64,000 nt of DNA from Knufia peltigerae (taxonomy: Eukaryota > Ascomycota > Eurotiomycetes > Chaetothyriales > Trichomeriaceae). This document shows, in pieces, positions 40,497 through 54,082 of the stretch. The translations under genes and the position numbers were made by a program. Every line of letters starts with the position of its first letter. Position 1 is the stretch's first letter. The notes beneath the pieces were generated by a model, which saw only the letters and a list, made by a program, of their open reading frames with translations, was not told where the DNA came from and ran no database searches. The stretch lies in the NCBI GenBank assembly GCA_030247855.1, contig JAPDRN010000028.1, positions 124,001-188,000 on the forward strand, given 5' to 3'.

Positions 40497-41234
40497 GTTC
40501 GAATAGATGTGCCTGGTCAGCCGAGAACGTACGGTTGAAATTGTTTGTTTGAGAGCACGAAAGTGACGACGCACACGAACGGGTAATTAGTCATGGGGCA
40601 ATGTTTGTACTTGATCGAGATAGGGTCAACAAATCGTCGGGCCTGAGCCTTCACGTGCTGAGTACAACCTGGGGTGTCTGGGGGGACGACAGATCGTAGC
40701 ACGTGGGATGCATGAGGGTTTGCTAATGGTCCTTGGGGTCCGAATCTACAGTATAGGAATCCAATTAGCCCACAATACGCTGGTGATGAACACTTTTTGA
40801 CAGATTTCATCGTTTTGTCTCCTTTTTTGCATGCTTGTTTTGACAGTAGCTGAAGCACTTTCGAGCCACATATAATATCAAGCAGAAATGTCAGGATACC
40901 GTTATGGGCATATTTATGTTTTGTTTTTCTGAAAGACCATCACATCACTCCGCATGCATAACAGCCCACCTTGCTGGGGAGCATTCTATTCCCAAGCAGC
41001 TGAAAATGATTTTGACTGCCCACGACATCAACTTCGAAATTGGCCCAGCCCGTCTTTCTCCACTGTGTGTAGGACAATACCACACAGCGTACCGCCATCT
41101 CACCCACAAACTTGTAACGTCTTCTCTCGAATTGATAGGATGCCTCAATTGCGGTCGTTTCCGTCCGATGAACACTATCAATCGGATATAGTTCGCAGGG
41201 TAATCGCAAAGAGTTTTCCGGAGGCGAAACGCTT
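40497..41234. other. Convergent 3' gap
   Basis: 3' flanks of the proline-rich gene and the uL13 gene. No gene is recognised. Confidence 0.45.
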
Positions 41235-42066
<832 letters not shown>

Positions 42067-42377
42067 CTTGCCCTCCTTGCAAAGTTGTCGAAGTGAAGAA
42101 TTGTTCGCGGTTTGGCGAGGTCGTGATGTAGTCGTTGGTCGAACAGTCAAGATTCGGAGTCAATTCATCGCGAAGCGCAAGTGCGAGCCCAGTTGTGTGC
42201 CAAGAGCTAATCTTTCCGATGCTTGGCAGTTTTGCACGTGACCTTGGTGGAGAATTTCGCGAATCCAGGCGATCTCCAAATATTTCTAGAAAAAGTTTGG
42301 CGGACCATCAAAGATCAATTTGACCACACGATGCAGCCACTCCTAACGTCGGGCAAGGCAGCCGTGTAATCACGAAT
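42067..42377. promoter_or_regulatory. Bidirectional promoter, uL13 and IPI3
   Basis: 311 bp between the divergent start codons of a ribosomal protein gene and a 60S assembly gene; nothing else is encoded. Shared control of ribosome biogenesis is an inference from the arrangement. Confidence 0.5.
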
Positions 42378-43979
42378 ATGCTTACAGAGAGTTTCGTTGC
42401 GGCGACACTGACTGCAAACAAAGCTGTTGCCCATGCGAGCGCTGCTCTGAGGGATGTAGGCATCTTCCTCCATGAGTTTCAGCCACATAGTGGTGTCCGC
42501 CATGGATACAAGAAGAGCTCAAGCCGACCTGGAGGCATTGCCATTAGTTCCTCTCATATATTCGCTGCTCAGGCCGATAAAGCAGTTGTGAATGTTTACA
42601 GTCGAGAACGAGGAAATCAAGAAGCGACTGTACCATTTCCCGAGAGGATACACAGTCTAGCCTATGCCCATGGCGCGGAGATTCTTGTACTTGGAACAGA
42701 GGGTGGGAAATTGATTCTCTGGGAAGTTGCAACAGGAAGATTAACTACCTCTTCTGCGTCGCACCTGCAAGCAGTCTCATCCATATGCATCACTCCTAAT
42801 AATGAGTATATCCTTTCAGGCTCTGCTGATACAACTGTTCATATCTGGTCCCTACTGAAACTGGTCTCGTTCCTACAGCCGGCCAGTACCTTTGGAACAG
42901 AGGAGCCATCCCATTTGCCTGTACAAACGTTCTCAGCGCATAGAGCAACGGTCAATACTATTACATGTGGCCACTCGAAAATCAACACAAACTTCGCGGT
43001 GTCTGCATCTTCTGATAGGACATGTTATGTCTGGCATATCGATTCATGTCAAGTTATCCGGACTTTGCTTCTACCCAGCTCAGCAATCTCAGTCACCATC
43101 GATCCAGCAGATCGGGCGATCTATTTCGGTTGTGATGATGGACAGATCCAATCATTCGATATCTACCATTGCAGAGATCAAATTCAGGCGTCGACATCAA
43201 ACGCATCAGATCTCCCACCTATACAATTGCTGGCAAAAGAGAGCTGGGTAGCGCCTTCATCAGATCTCGGTGCGGCAAGTTGCCTGACATTGTCTTACGA
43301 TGGGACTTCACTTCTTTCTGGTCACCGCAATGGAGCTATCATCAGGTGGGATTGTGGGAAGCGTCGAATTACGAACGAAGTCTCAAACCTTGCGCAGCCT
43401 GTTACTAGCATTCAAATGCTCGACCCAGAAGGCTTCCTCCGGAGAAATGTACCCAGCTACACGATCACAAATGTTGTCAAGCCTAATCTTGATTTCGCGG
43501 CATCCAAAGACAACGGTACTTGCGGCATTCCAGCGAAATACAATCTTCACGTGAAACTCGGTCCCAATAAGGCTGTTCACGCAGATGGATTTGTCGACGA
43601 AGCCATCCTAGGCCACGGATTTCCACAAGACTTGTTTGATGACGCATTGCGGTCGCTCACGGGGGCCAGTCATGGGACATCCACTACTTCTCTGGATGGT
43701 AGTGAACTTGGAAAGGTCGAAAGACTAGAAGATGAAGTTTCCCGGCTGAAGGAACAGCTGAGGGTATTACACAATGTCGAGCAGAAACGAAAAGAGCGTA
43801 ATCTCGCCAGACTGGAAAGGCAGGATGAAGTCGATTTGGAGAAGAGAAAGGCTTATTTCGAAGCAAAGAAGAAAGGCCAAGATGGAGATCTCGCGATCAA
43901 GACGTTTGAAGACAGGAGGAGCATGCTGAGGACAAGCAGTGACGAAGACGACTCCGATGTGCAGATGGATGTCACTTGA
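42378..43979 (+). CDS. IPI3: Pre-rRNA-processing WD40 protein Ipi3
   Basis: Single exon, 533 residues. Residues 45-380 carry WD40 repeats, clearest at ICITPNNEYILSGSADTTVHIWSL and SASSDRTCYVWHIDSCQ. The N-terminal MLTESFVAATLTANK and the C-terminal coiled coil (LEDEVSRLKEQLRVL) match Ipi3 of the Rix1 complex (Rix1-Ipi1-Ipi3), which acts with the AAA-ATPase Rea1/Mdn1 in ITS2 processing and late pre-60S maturation in the nucleoplasm. The C-terminal 30 residues are acidic. Length agrees with fungal Ipi3. Confidence 0.87.
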   Translation: MLTESFVAATLTANKAVAHASAALRDVGIFLHEFQPHSGVRHGYKKSSSRPGGIAISSSHIFAAQADKAVVNVYSRERGNQEATVPFPERIHSLAYAHGAEILVLGTEGGKLILWEVATGRLTTSSASHLQAVSSICITPNNEYILSGSADTTVHIWSLLKLVSFLQPASTFGTEEPSHLPVQTFSAHRATVNTITCGHSKINTNFAVSASSDRTCYVWHIDSCQVIRTLLLPSSAISVTIDPADRAIYFGCDDGQIQSFDIYHCRDQIQASTSNASDLPPIQLLAKESWVAPSSDLGAASCLTLSYDGTSLLSGHRNGAIIRWDCGKRRITNEVSNLAQPVTSIQMLDPEGFLRRNVPSYTITNVVKPNLDFAASKDNGTCGIPAKYNLHVKLGPNKAVHADGFVDEAILGHGFPQDLFDDALRSLTGASHGTSTTSLDGSELGKVERLEDEVSRLKEQLRVLHNVEQKRKERNLARLERQDEVDLEKRKAYFEAKKKGQDGDLAIKTFEDRRSMLRTSSDEDDSDVQMDVT

Positions 43980-45003
43980 GAGTTCGACTGAGATCTTTGC
44001 ACACACCGACAAGGCCTTTGCCTCGCTGCCAATTGCACAGCTTACCGAGATCAATAACGCACTGAAAGGGTTTAGGAGCATCGAAAGCCTGCGGTGTCCT
44101 CACCATTGGAACACAGGGCTGGAAATCTTTCAAGATATACACACACCTTGAAATACTTATGACAACAAACCAATGGGGTGGCAAAAAAGGAGTTGGGACT
44201 CAAGCTCTATACTTCAATTGCTCGAAGATTGTTGTCAAAACAAAGCTCACAGGCCACTTCGATCAAAGGCCCAACGTCTCCACGACCAGTGTCGTTTTCC
44301 TACTCTACCAGAATTACACCATTGCTCTCGCATCTGGTGTCACCTAGGTAGCTTCAGAATCCCTCAATTTCTCGCAGACGGTTAGGAATATGGCAGAGAA
44401 ATATCACGATACAATCTCTGGGCTCAAAGTGTACAGCATGCACCTCACCCGCAACATATGAAATAACAGCTGATCCAGGGGTTCAGCCTCGTTCATCGCT
44501 TACTCGTGTATATATGCATTCGACCTCGGGATCAATGGACTACAAATTATTCTCGATGAAAGAAATAACTCTAGTGTCTTTATTTGGGATGTATTTCAGC
44601 CCACAACGGTGAAAGACTTGGTGCGATCTCTGGTTGTTATCCCTAGGCCTGAATGTCCGACCTGGCGGGTTATTACATAATCATGCTGTTTGCTTGGCAC
44701 TCGTCTTCGCATTGTAGAAAAAAGTCTGGCGTCTTTGCATTCAGACCTCATACTTCGACTCAAGCAAAAAATCCTTCAACTTGTCGCACGTTTCTCGAGC
44801 ACGATCCGCTCGAGACTGCGATAACCTTCTATTTAATCACGGTGTCCCGATCCTTCTCGGCCACACTTTTCATTTCTCCCCTCCGCTTTTCACTCGTCGC
44901 AGCCGGATCTGCAGTTGAGCCTTGCTCGAAGCCAGCTTTTTGGCGAATCACCGCATTCTCACTCACACCGACCTCGCAAAAGCGCAATTACGCTAAGAAA
45001 AAG
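43980..45003. other. 1.0-kb gap between IPI3 and OLA1
   Basis: Contains the IPI3 3' flank and the OLA1 promoter and leader. An open frame joins the OLA1 start at its 3' end but its earlier part lacks any family resemblance, so it is treated as leader. Confidence 0.5.
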
Positions 45004-46519
45004 ATGCCTCCCAAGAAGGCGGTGAAGGAAGAGAAGATTCTTCTGGGCAGACCTGGCAACAGCTTGAAAAGTGGTATCGTATGTAGGGAACGTCCACCTC
45101 AGGAAAGAGATGGATGACTGACGATTGGTCCTTTCAGGTCGGCCTGGCTAATGTTGGCAAATCGACGCTCTTCCAAGCCATCACAAAATGCTCCCTTGGC
45201 AACCCTGCGAATTTTCCTTATGCGACCATAGATCCTGAAGAGGCTCGAGTTATCGTTCCAGACGCTCGATACGATTGGTTGTGCCAACACTATAAGCCCA
45301 AGTCTCAAGTACCTGCGAACTTGACAGTTTACGATATTGCTGGTCTGACCCGCGGTTCGTCGACGGGCGCCGGACTTGGTAATGCCTTTCTATCACATAT
45401 CAGAGCCGTCGATGCCATCTTCCAAGTCGTGCGATGCTTCGACGATGCCGAGATCATTCACGTCGAGGGCGATGTCAACCCTACTCGCGACCTCGATATC
45501 ATTTCCGAAGAGTTGAGATTAAAAGACATTGAGTTCGTCGAGAAGGCGAAGGAAAACCTTGCTAAACAAACACGACGAGGCGGCCAGAGTCTTGAGATGA
45601 AGAAGCTGAAAGAAGAGGAAGCTACAGTCGACAAGATTCTGGCATGGTTGAACGATGGCAAGGATGTCAGAAAGGGTGAATGGGGTCCTAAAGAGGTGAG
45701 CTTGAGCCACTTTTTTCTTTTTTCCGCTTGTTTTTATCATGATGAACAAGAGCCATGTGCTCGAATAATCCCAGCTCGTCGACAGCAGCCTCATTTAAAA
45801 ATCTCACGTTAGAGGCTGTTATGAGAGAAAGTCCAACCCTGAAATACCTCTGTCCTGATTCATCTATCTACACACAACCTTCACCTCCTCCAAACACTGA
45901 CAATTCCAAATACAGGTCGAAGTCATCAACCCTCTTTTCCTACTTACCGCCAAACCAGTCGTTTACCTGATCAACTTATCAGAAAAGGACTACCTGCGAC
46001 AAAAGAACAAATACCTCCCCAAGGTCATGGAGTGGATCAAGACCAACGCCGCCGGCGACCCCGTCCTGCCAATCTCCGTCTCCTTCGAAGAGCGTCTTGC
46101 GACCATGTCCGACGAAGAAGCTGCTGAGGAGTGCAAGACCCTCGGCTCGAAATCTGCCCTGCCCAAGGTCATCGTGACCATGCGTCAAGCACTCAACCTG
46201 GCCAGCTTCTTCACAACCGGTACTGACGAGGTCCGACAATGGACGATACGGAAGGGTATCAAAGCTCCTCAAGCCGCTGGTGTGATTCACACGGATTTCG
46301 AAAAGACTTTTATTCAGTGTATTGTCTACAACTACGACACATTGAAGGAGTATGGGGATGAAAACGCCGTCAAGGCCGCTGGAAAGGTTATGACGAAAGG
46401 AAAGGATTATGGTAAGGCCACGAGCACTTTTTCATGTTTGAAATTTATTGCTAATTCGCAATGTAGTTGTCGAAGACGGTGATATCCTCCTGATCAAGGC
46501 CGGTGCGGCCAAAGCATAA
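45004..46519 (+). CDS. OLA1: Obg-like ATPase Ola1 (YchF family)
   Basis: Exons 45004-45078, 45138-45695, 45916-46411 and 46467-46519; 393 residues, matching the family (about 394). The P-loop GLANVGKST starts at residue 27 and its first residue follows intron 1. G3 is DIAGLTRGSSTGAGLG. The G4-equivalent is NLSE in place of NKxD, the YchF hallmark that gives ATP preference over GTP. A coiled-coil insertion (LKEEEATVDKIL region) and a C-terminal TGS domain with DTLKEYGDENAVKAAGK follow. Ola1 is a ribosome-associated ATPase linked to stress responses and translation. The 220-nt intron 2 is the longest coding-region intron I found in this window. Confidence 0.96.
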
Positions 46520-46846
46520 GAGTATTCTTACTGCTGGAAGATATCACACTAAAGCATGCCTCTAGGCGTGACTCCCTCGAAAGCTTCTTCGCAGCTCACG
46601 CAAATACGAGGGACTCGAATAATGTTTCAAGGGCGCTGTAGTTGTCGGTTATATTCCCCGTCACACAGCAGAGTACTATCAATCAAACCTTGTGTCAACC
46701 AGACTTTGTATTGTGTCTGTGTCGTGCGTGTTCAATACGTGCTACATACTTGATCTTTCAACCCTTCGAGACACCATGTGCAAGTGCTTTACCATTCTCG
46801 ATACCATGACTCGCAGGACCAGTCTCACCCAGAAAGCAAAGCCCAC
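46520..46846. other. Convergent 3' gap
   Basis: 3' flanks of OLA1 and the mannosyltransferase gene, with no gene recognised. Confidence 0.5.
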
Positions 46847-48445
46847 TCACAGTCCACCCAGCACGTAACCCCCGTACCCATCTCCGCCGAAAGCGCGCTC
46901 GACGTCTTGTTTCCAACCTTCCTTCTTGGCCAGCCACTCCCCACCCAACCACAAACGAATGCACGTATCGGCCGGTTTGACCTGCGGGCTCTCCATTGGG
47001 ACGAGCTTGTAGAAATTCGCGTCTAGACTGGTGGGCTCGCACTCACACCCTGGCTGTCGGGCGCGATGTTCGTCATGCTCGGAGGACGAGTGGAGCGACA
47101 GTCTCGCACTCGCAGGTGGACAATGACGCGCAATGTCGTGCTGATACCCGACGTCCCGAAAGAACCAGACGTCTCTTTTCGCGGCGAACATGGCCAGGGC
47201 GAGGGTGTGAACGGGTGCGTCTCCGTAGCGTTCGTAAAAGAACCCGCCGCTGTGGTCGAGCCACTCTGCGTACTTGCTTGGTCCTTTGGACCTCCAGAAG
47301 TCCAACGAACCGATTTCAAAGTTGCTAAAGAATTGACAGTTGTTGTACTCGCCTCCGTTGTCCGGGTCGAGTAACCAATCGAGATCCGCTTCCGGGTGCA
47401 GCAGTTGCGGGTGGTTCTCGATGAACGCACGCGTGACGGACCACAAGGAGGTGAAACTCCGTGCGTCGTCTAGGATGGCCATGTTGAAACCGTAAACCAG
47501 GTCGTTTTGCTGGAGAAACCCAAAAGGGTCGTAAGGGATGTCACAGAAAAACTTCACGTCCGGTTCGACACGCCAGTACCAATTGTATGACTCGAGCGCA
47601 GGGTGGTGGTAGAACCATAAGGATTGCCATCTTTTTTGTTCAACGGTCAGCAAGTCTTCTTGAAAACCCCTCTTTTTCTTTCGTGTCCTAAACGATGGTA
47701 CCCAAGAAGAAGAAAGGGAAGAAAAGGCGTGTTACTGACAGACACGGGGGCGGAGACCTTTTGCGAAAGTCGCAAGTGGTAACAAAACTTACCGAATCAT
47801 ACTGTGGTAACTCAACATGTGACCCTTTCCAACACCGATAGTACCAAGATATTCCAGGGCATCCATGTAACGGTCCTGATCTATCCAGGAAGGGGTCCTC
47901 CAATGGTCACGAGGAACCACATGGTACTCCGTCTGAGAATCTGTCGCGTTCGAAGTAGCAGCCTTGAACTCTTCACTAAACGGCTTCTCGTTGAAGAAGA
48001 TCCAGGGATACCTGTGTCGTCCGTTCCACCGAAGTTCCAGGTCACGCATGCTCTGTAGAATGCCGTCGAGTTCTTCATTCCTCACGAGGCTGATGAGGGC
48101 CGCGCGAGGACGTTTGGTGGTACGTGATCTAGGCAAGTGAGGTTCGAGGTCGGAATTTTGTTTCAACCATTGTACTGGGTCGTCGTTCTTCTTTCTCTTC
48201 CCCCATCCACCACCACCGCCTCCTGCACGAGCATGAATTGAATGCAGGATCGAGTGCGATGTCTTGATGTTTGGCCGTTCGTCGGCATTTGTCGTGGTGG
48301 CGGCGGATAAGGGGTCGTGAGGACTTAAGGAGCCGGTGAAGAGAAGAAAAATAAGGAGTATCGAGGTCAGCAGAATATATCGCCAGAGACGATGATCCCG
48401 AAAGGAAAAGTGTGGTAAGGGTTCGCGTTGATGAAGAGCTGCCAT
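46847..48445 (-). CDS. KRE2/KTR family alpha-1,2-mannosyltransferase (GT15)
   Basis: Exons 47793-48445 and 46847-47630 with a 162-nt intron; the Arg codon of HSMIR-WQSLWFY is split across it; 478 residues. The N-terminus is a short cytosolic tail, a membrane anchor (residues 23-42) and a Gly-rich stem, the type II layout of Golgi enzymes. GT15 motifs: ALISLVRNEELDGILQSM, PWIFFNEKPFSEEF, YNWYWRVEPDVKFFCDI and NNCQFFSNFEIGSLDFWRS. Family members add alpha-1,2-mannose to N- and O-glycans of cell-wall proteins, using GDP-mannose. Which paralog (Kre2/Mnt1, Ktr1, Ktr4) is not resolved. Confidence 0.93.
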
Positions 48446-48922
48446 GTTTTTGAGCGGACGCCCACCAAAGGCAAGTGGACAGGCACTGGTTGAGGCACGA
48501 GTCTAAAGAAGTTCAGTTCATCACGATGTCATGTCCTGTTGATGACATTACCGTCAAGCCACTGATTTGTTGAGAGGGAAGATAGGTGCGCTCTAGAAAA
48601 CGCGGTCTGAAAAAGGTAAACATGGCAATTGAAGATGAAGAAAGGATTTGCGCAGTGCAAAGCAATGCAGTCTTGGTGTGATTTCTTCATCCTCTTTTCT
48701 GACCTGGTCATGATATGCAACATAGTCGCATGTCTTAAAAAAACCAATCGACCCCATCCGAGATACCAAGTTGACACCATCAAATCCTCATCATTGCATG
48801 CATTCAGCCCCGTTGTTCGCCATTCCATGCAAGCAGTATTGTGACAGAATCTCCAGCAGCAGTTGACCCATCGCAGTAAATCGCCCATGCCCATCACCCA
48901 GTGCGCCAGATCCTCATGGTCA
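48446..48922. other. Upstream region of the mannosyltransferase gene
   Basis: 477 bp holding the mannosyltransferase promoter and the HIR1 3' flank. No gene recognised. Confidence 0.5.
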
Positions 48923-51900
48923 TCACATATCCATTTCGTCCTGACCTTCGGCGCCTCCATCGACAATTTGAAGCATTTTGGCAAAAGGCACTATGATCCG
49001 CTGCAAATCCCTATGCTTCCCAAGAATCAATACCACATCTTTGAGAAGGTCCTCCCGTTGCCAGCCACAAATCGATTTTGAATCTTCGTCCCAATTACGC
49101 CCTTCCACAACATTCGCTGTCGCGGCCGAGGATTCACCGCTGCTGCTCGGCTGTTCCACGATACCACCAAGAAGAGTCCGTAGGAGCTCTTCGACCTTGA
49201 GTCGGAGGCCTTCGGCACCCAGTCTCTTCGCATACATTAGCAGATATATTCTGAACTCATCCTTGGCCCCAAGCATCATAGCCGCGGCGATGCGATTTTC
49301 AAGGTGAGCTATCGACACACCAGATTCAAAACTTTCAAACCCTTCTCGCGATAACAAGACCTTGATGAGGCGTTGCAAGAAGTATGCTCGTCCTCGCAGC
49401 AATGTCTCCGAAGTCGTGTTCTTTTCTAGCCACGGAATGATGCCGGCGGAAACATCGACGGATCTTTCTTTATCTTTCTGTGCTTTGGAAGGATGAATAT
49501 TGCCAACAGAAGAATCAGTGGTGTTCCAATACTGACTGCCGACTGCCCACCAGACTTCTGATAGGCGCTGCCAACAGTACATTTGTGGCGAATAAGCATA
49601 GCCTTCCCCATTCGTTAGACTGACGATAACGCGCCCCTCCGAATTCAGACGAGCTTGTGTGATGCCCGGAGCACCAGTGGGATGAGCCGCTAGTGAATGC
49701 ATAGCTGCATCAAGTACCGGTGCCAATGAAACCGGTGGGTGCGGCGAGGACATAGTCTTGACGTTCCAGACATAACATAGACCGACTGCAGTGATACACA
49801 GGAGCCAAGAGTCGTACGATGTGAGGATCACAGGCTGTGCTTCCATAACAATGGCACTGTTAAGTCTTCGGCCGTGCGGCGTCCACAGATAGACGGCGCC
49901 AGCCTCATCCGCTGCCGCCCAGAAGTTCTGATTACCTGTCACTAGCAATACCGGTCGCGGAATAAAATCTTGCCATAATGGCTGATCCTTCCGCACGAGT
50001 GTAATACGACATGGCTCTCGGTCTTGAGCCCTTGGAGTTAGGGATGGACCCGAAGGATTCCGAGCTTCGAAAACGAACTCTGGTTTTTTACCAGCTTCGC
50101 CAGTCGCATCAACAGGCTTCCCTAATGCATCATTGGCTTGGACAATATGCGTTCTGACTTTTGGTACGGCAAGACGCACTTGACTAACACTCAATGCTGG
50201 ATTGATGACCGCAGGACGTATGAACTCAGGAGTAACTTGCTGCCCGCTGAGAACTGTTTGAGACTGAGCGGGAAGCAGCCCATCGGCACCGTTGACGACA
50301 ATAGGCGTAACTCCTTTCTGACTTGCGGCAACAATGCGTTTCTCGGTGGACCCTTCTTCCTCGCCCTCGATTTGAGCGTATTTTCGCTTGTTTCCCAGGA
50401 GCAAGGATGCTATGCCACCTTTGGGGAGGCCATCTAATGGTTTCGAAAGATCAAGAATTGATTGTGGCGTGTCGACTGTGCCATGAACATTCGCAGCTGC
50501 ACTGACAAGCTTGGTCTGCGGTAGAGATGACTCCGCACCACCAGCACCGGACACCAACAGCGGACGGATTCTCTTCTTGCCATCCTTAGTTATCTCTACC
50601 CTATTTTTGAGTCGTTCAAGCTTTGCTTGATTTTGTTCATCTTGTTTCGCAGCTGCGTTGCCGTTGCTCGTCGGCTCGGCGCCGTTTGTGGTAGTTTCTG
50701 TGGTCGAAGTGCCGTTGGTAGTAGCCGTTGTGGTCGTTGCTGCTGGCTGGGCTGAGTGTGAGTCACCCATCAGAGCGCCCATACGTCCCTCGACTCCTTT
50801 GAGCTCGCCTGCCTTGCTCATTTCTTCGAGCAACAAAGCATCCGTGGTCTCCGGAAAACCGAGCCCTTTTCTTGAAGTGCCGAACTTACTAAGTGAGCGG
50901 TCATTCTCTTCGACTGGCCTTGGGTAACCTAACTCGCCCGGTTCAAACATTACAGAAAGTATGGTGCCGTCTAACGCGGTCGCAAATAGCGCGTGACCGT
51001 CCGGACTCCAAGTGATATCTGAAATCGGTTTCCCTGCAACATCTTGTTGTACGACTAGAGGTCGGGGGCTGCTGGTTGTCCAGATGCTCAGGCACTTATC
51101 GGCCCCTCCACACGCGATTACCGTAGTGTGAGGAGCTACATGTTCCTCAGGCTGTGCTCGATTTACCGGCTCTTTCCCATACAATCGAGGTGAGAAAGCG
51201 CAGACTTCCACAGGTCCTTCGTGCCCAATGAGTGTGGTATCTCCGTCCCAGCTTCCTCGATTTATAATGGCAATAGCACTAACTGGCCCGTTGACCGCAT
51301 TGGCTGCAGCTATATGTTGACCGTCAGGTCCCCAAGAGCATCTCCGGAAGTAGGTTGTGAGCGGGGAGTTGACGAAAGGTTCAGTAATCGTGTGCTCAAG
51401 GATGAAATTGTTAACCGCATCATGAGTACTGTAGTTCTGAGTTGGAGAGGTGAAGCGAAAGATTCGTATCGTTCGATCATCGCTAGCGGTCGCAAAATAC
51501 TTGTTCGCGGGGTCGAAGGTGATGCCTTTGACATGACTCGAGTGGTTGGGAAGAGTCTTGAGCTTCTCGAAGGTGAAGCCCGACCACACCACCACTTTGG
51601 AATCCAGTCCAACAGATACCAGTATTGTTCCATCGCATGACCAGCCCAGATCTTGTACGTCGTTGTCATGGCCAATTAGCCTTCGAAAGATGCGCCAATT
51701 CTCGACCGGAGGTGCCTCGTTCGAACCTAGACAAAATCTCAGCGCAGTGTTCCTCACAACGACACGTTTCTGACAGACCAAATGCGGCGTGGCTCGGTGG
51801 ACTGGGATCAAGTGTGTATATGCAAACAATCTTGTCGTCGGCGCCGGAAGCTAGAAACTTTCCACCAGGAGAGAAGCGCACAGCATGAATCGTCCCCGAA

Positions 51901-52263
51901 TGATAGCTCATCGACGCAAGCTGTTTAGGCTTGTCGTATTTGGCATTCGCTGCATTGTAGATCGCTTCAGTCGACCAAATACGAACATATCCGTCTTTTA
52001 TACCCTATTAGCAGTCTTGCTTGCCTTGTAGGATCTTAAAACGTACCACCGGCTGCGGTAACGAGACGCTGGCCATCGGGAGAGACATGACAACTGTAAA
52101 CCTCGAAATCCTTCTTCTCACCTAGATTCCACTATTGTCAGCTTCCTGAGCCCCAAGAAAGTGCATGCGACAGAGTTGACGCGCTTCAGGACGCGTTAGA
52201 AACTTGTGTAGGGGTTGCGCGAATACCTCCATGGGTGAGCCAGATCGGCTTGATGATATGCAT
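48923..52263 (-). CDS. HIR1: Histone chaperone subunit Hir1 (HIRA)
   Basis: Exons 52227-52263, 52047-52121, 51779-51994 and 48923-51726; 1043 residues. The start MHIIKPIWLTHG is the conserved Hir1 N-terminus and is split by a very early intron. Seven WD40 repeats cover residues 10-370 (for example SGTIHAVRFSPGGKFLASGADD and SHVKGITFDPANKYFATASDDRT). A Thr/Asn-rich linker and the HIRA B-type segment (NRVEITKDGKKRIRPLLVS) follow, then the conserved C-terminal Hira domain. The HIR complex deposits H3-H4 outside S phase and represses histone genes. Intron 2 is inferred to end at AAAAG, because the nearer TAG acceptor would put the downstream frame out. Confidence 0.93.
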
Positions 52264-52709
52264 GGTTAAACTATCTTTGCCGTCGTCGGGTACGCATTGC
52301 GAGGGATATGAATTTGATGATACTGCGCAAATATGCAATCACAGTTGAAATGAGAGATCTGCGCAGTGTGGTGAGGAGACAACTTGGGAGTGAAGACGAT
52401 GTGTTGAATGGCATGGTACCGCAGGCCATGTGGGTAGTTTACGATTTAGAGGTCTGTCTGCGCCCAGCCTGATGAGGCCGCAAGGCTGCCTGAGGCCGAT
52501 GATACTAAGAGCACGAGTACGAATACCTTGTCAACGCTGTCACTCGGTGATTTCCTCATCTTCATTATGGCTTACATAGATGTCGACTTTTGAAAATTCC
52601 TTTTGCTGGTATTACACACAAGCGCCATGCTGCATTGTGAATGAGTAGAAATTCCTTCCTGATGAAAAGCGTAGCAATTTTCAATCAACCCTTCGAAAGG
52701 TCCAACACC
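52264..52709. other. Upstream region of HIR1
   Basis: 446 bp with the HIR1 promoter and the 3' flank of the stomatin-like gene. No gene recognised. Confidence 0.5.
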
Positions 52710-54082
52710 TCACTTTCTGTGCCTTGTCTGTTCAAATCCTTCCAGTACGGTTTCTGCAACTTCTTTGGCGTCCGAGTTCTGAGCAGCCTCGATGACCCTC
52801 TGGCCAACATCTTTGGACTCTGCCGCGGAACTTGAGTTGACAGATTTGGCGGCTTTGCTTTTGGACTGACTCTCGTTTACCTTGCCATAAACTGCCATGG
52901 CACTGGCAATCATACCGCCCATATCACCAACATTGCCGGGTACCACCACGGCGGTGCCCTCTTTGGCCAACTTCCCAAAAGCATCGACATACTTCTCAGC
53001 GACGCTCAAGCTAACGGCGTTCTGGGCGCTGTCTTCACCTTGTCTGATGGCATTGGCAACAGCATCGATTCCACGAGCTGTCGCCTGCGCTTTCAGGAGA
53101 ATGGCCTCGGCCTCACCAGATGCCATGTTGATCTGCTCGGCCTTCAAGGCTTCAGATGCTAAGATAACGGATTGTTTCCGACCTTCTGCGATATTGATAG
53201 CACTCTGCCGTTGACCCTCTGATTCGAGAATTTCTGCTCTCTTTGATCTTTCGGCCGTCACTTGTCTGTGCATTGCCGCTACAACGCCCTCTGGGGCATG
53301 AATGTCCCTGATTTCGTATCTCAAGCATACTACGCCCCATTCTTGCGCAGCTTCGTTGATGGCTTGAGTTATGTTCTGGTTGAGATTCGCTCGTTCCTTG
53401 AGGACGTGATCGAGTGTGAGTTGACCAATTTCAGAACGCATCGTTGTCTGTGCCAATTGTGAAATTGCGTATTCAGCGTCTTCCACGCCGTAACTATGAC
53501 AATCATTAGTTGGCGATCCAATGCCTCTGGCACATGGCGGCGTACCTCGCTTTATATGCATCGAATACTCTTGTATATAACACACCATCCAATTCCAGAG
53601 TCACGTTGTCTGCGGTGATTGCACTTTGGCTAGGGATCTCGATCGCTGACTCTTTGAGTGACTGAACGTAGGCGATGCGCTGACAAGTATGTTAGCTGTG
53701 AGAACCTGTAAGCAGGACAATCGATACACACATCTATGATGGGCATCAAGATTGCTAGGCCTGGTTGTAGTATTCGATTGAACTTTCCCATGCGCTCCAC
53801 GATCCACGCCGTCTGTTGAGGGACAAATCGGATGATGGTGTTTGCGGGGAGACTTGTGTGTCGTTGAAAGTAGGTCGGCGGTGATGATGAGCCACCCAAG
53901 CTGAGACTAGAAGGACCAGGCAAGGATCTTTCAGAGGTAGTTGTGAATTGTCTTCGACTCCATACAGCCATGGGCGAGCATGCGACCGCGGCGACAGCGG
54001 GACCATCGCCATGACGAGCAGCGACCGACAGATTATGGTAGCAGCGAGGAAGCCTGCGGAGGGCTGTTTTAGACACCTCCAT
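52710..54082 (-). CDS. Mitochondrial stomatin-like protein (SPFH/band 7)
   Basis: Exons 53732-54082, 53546-53679 and 52710-53493; 422 residues from the ATG at 54082. The N-terminus has many Arg/Ser/Ala residues and few acidic ones, a likely presequence; no long membrane helix is present, as in SLP-2. The SPFH domain begins near residue 85: [50 protein letters not shown], and after junction 2 [20 protein letters not shown] long Ala/Glu coiled coil ([18 protein letters not shown]) supports oligomerisation. SLP-2 organises cardiolipin-rich inner-membrane domains and protects respiratory complexes; that is family knowledge. Confidence 0.92.

Noticed and set aside
44653..45117. Long N-terminal extension of OLA1
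   Set aside because: The open frame before 45004 is not conserved in the Ola1 family; MPPKK at 45004 is the usual start.
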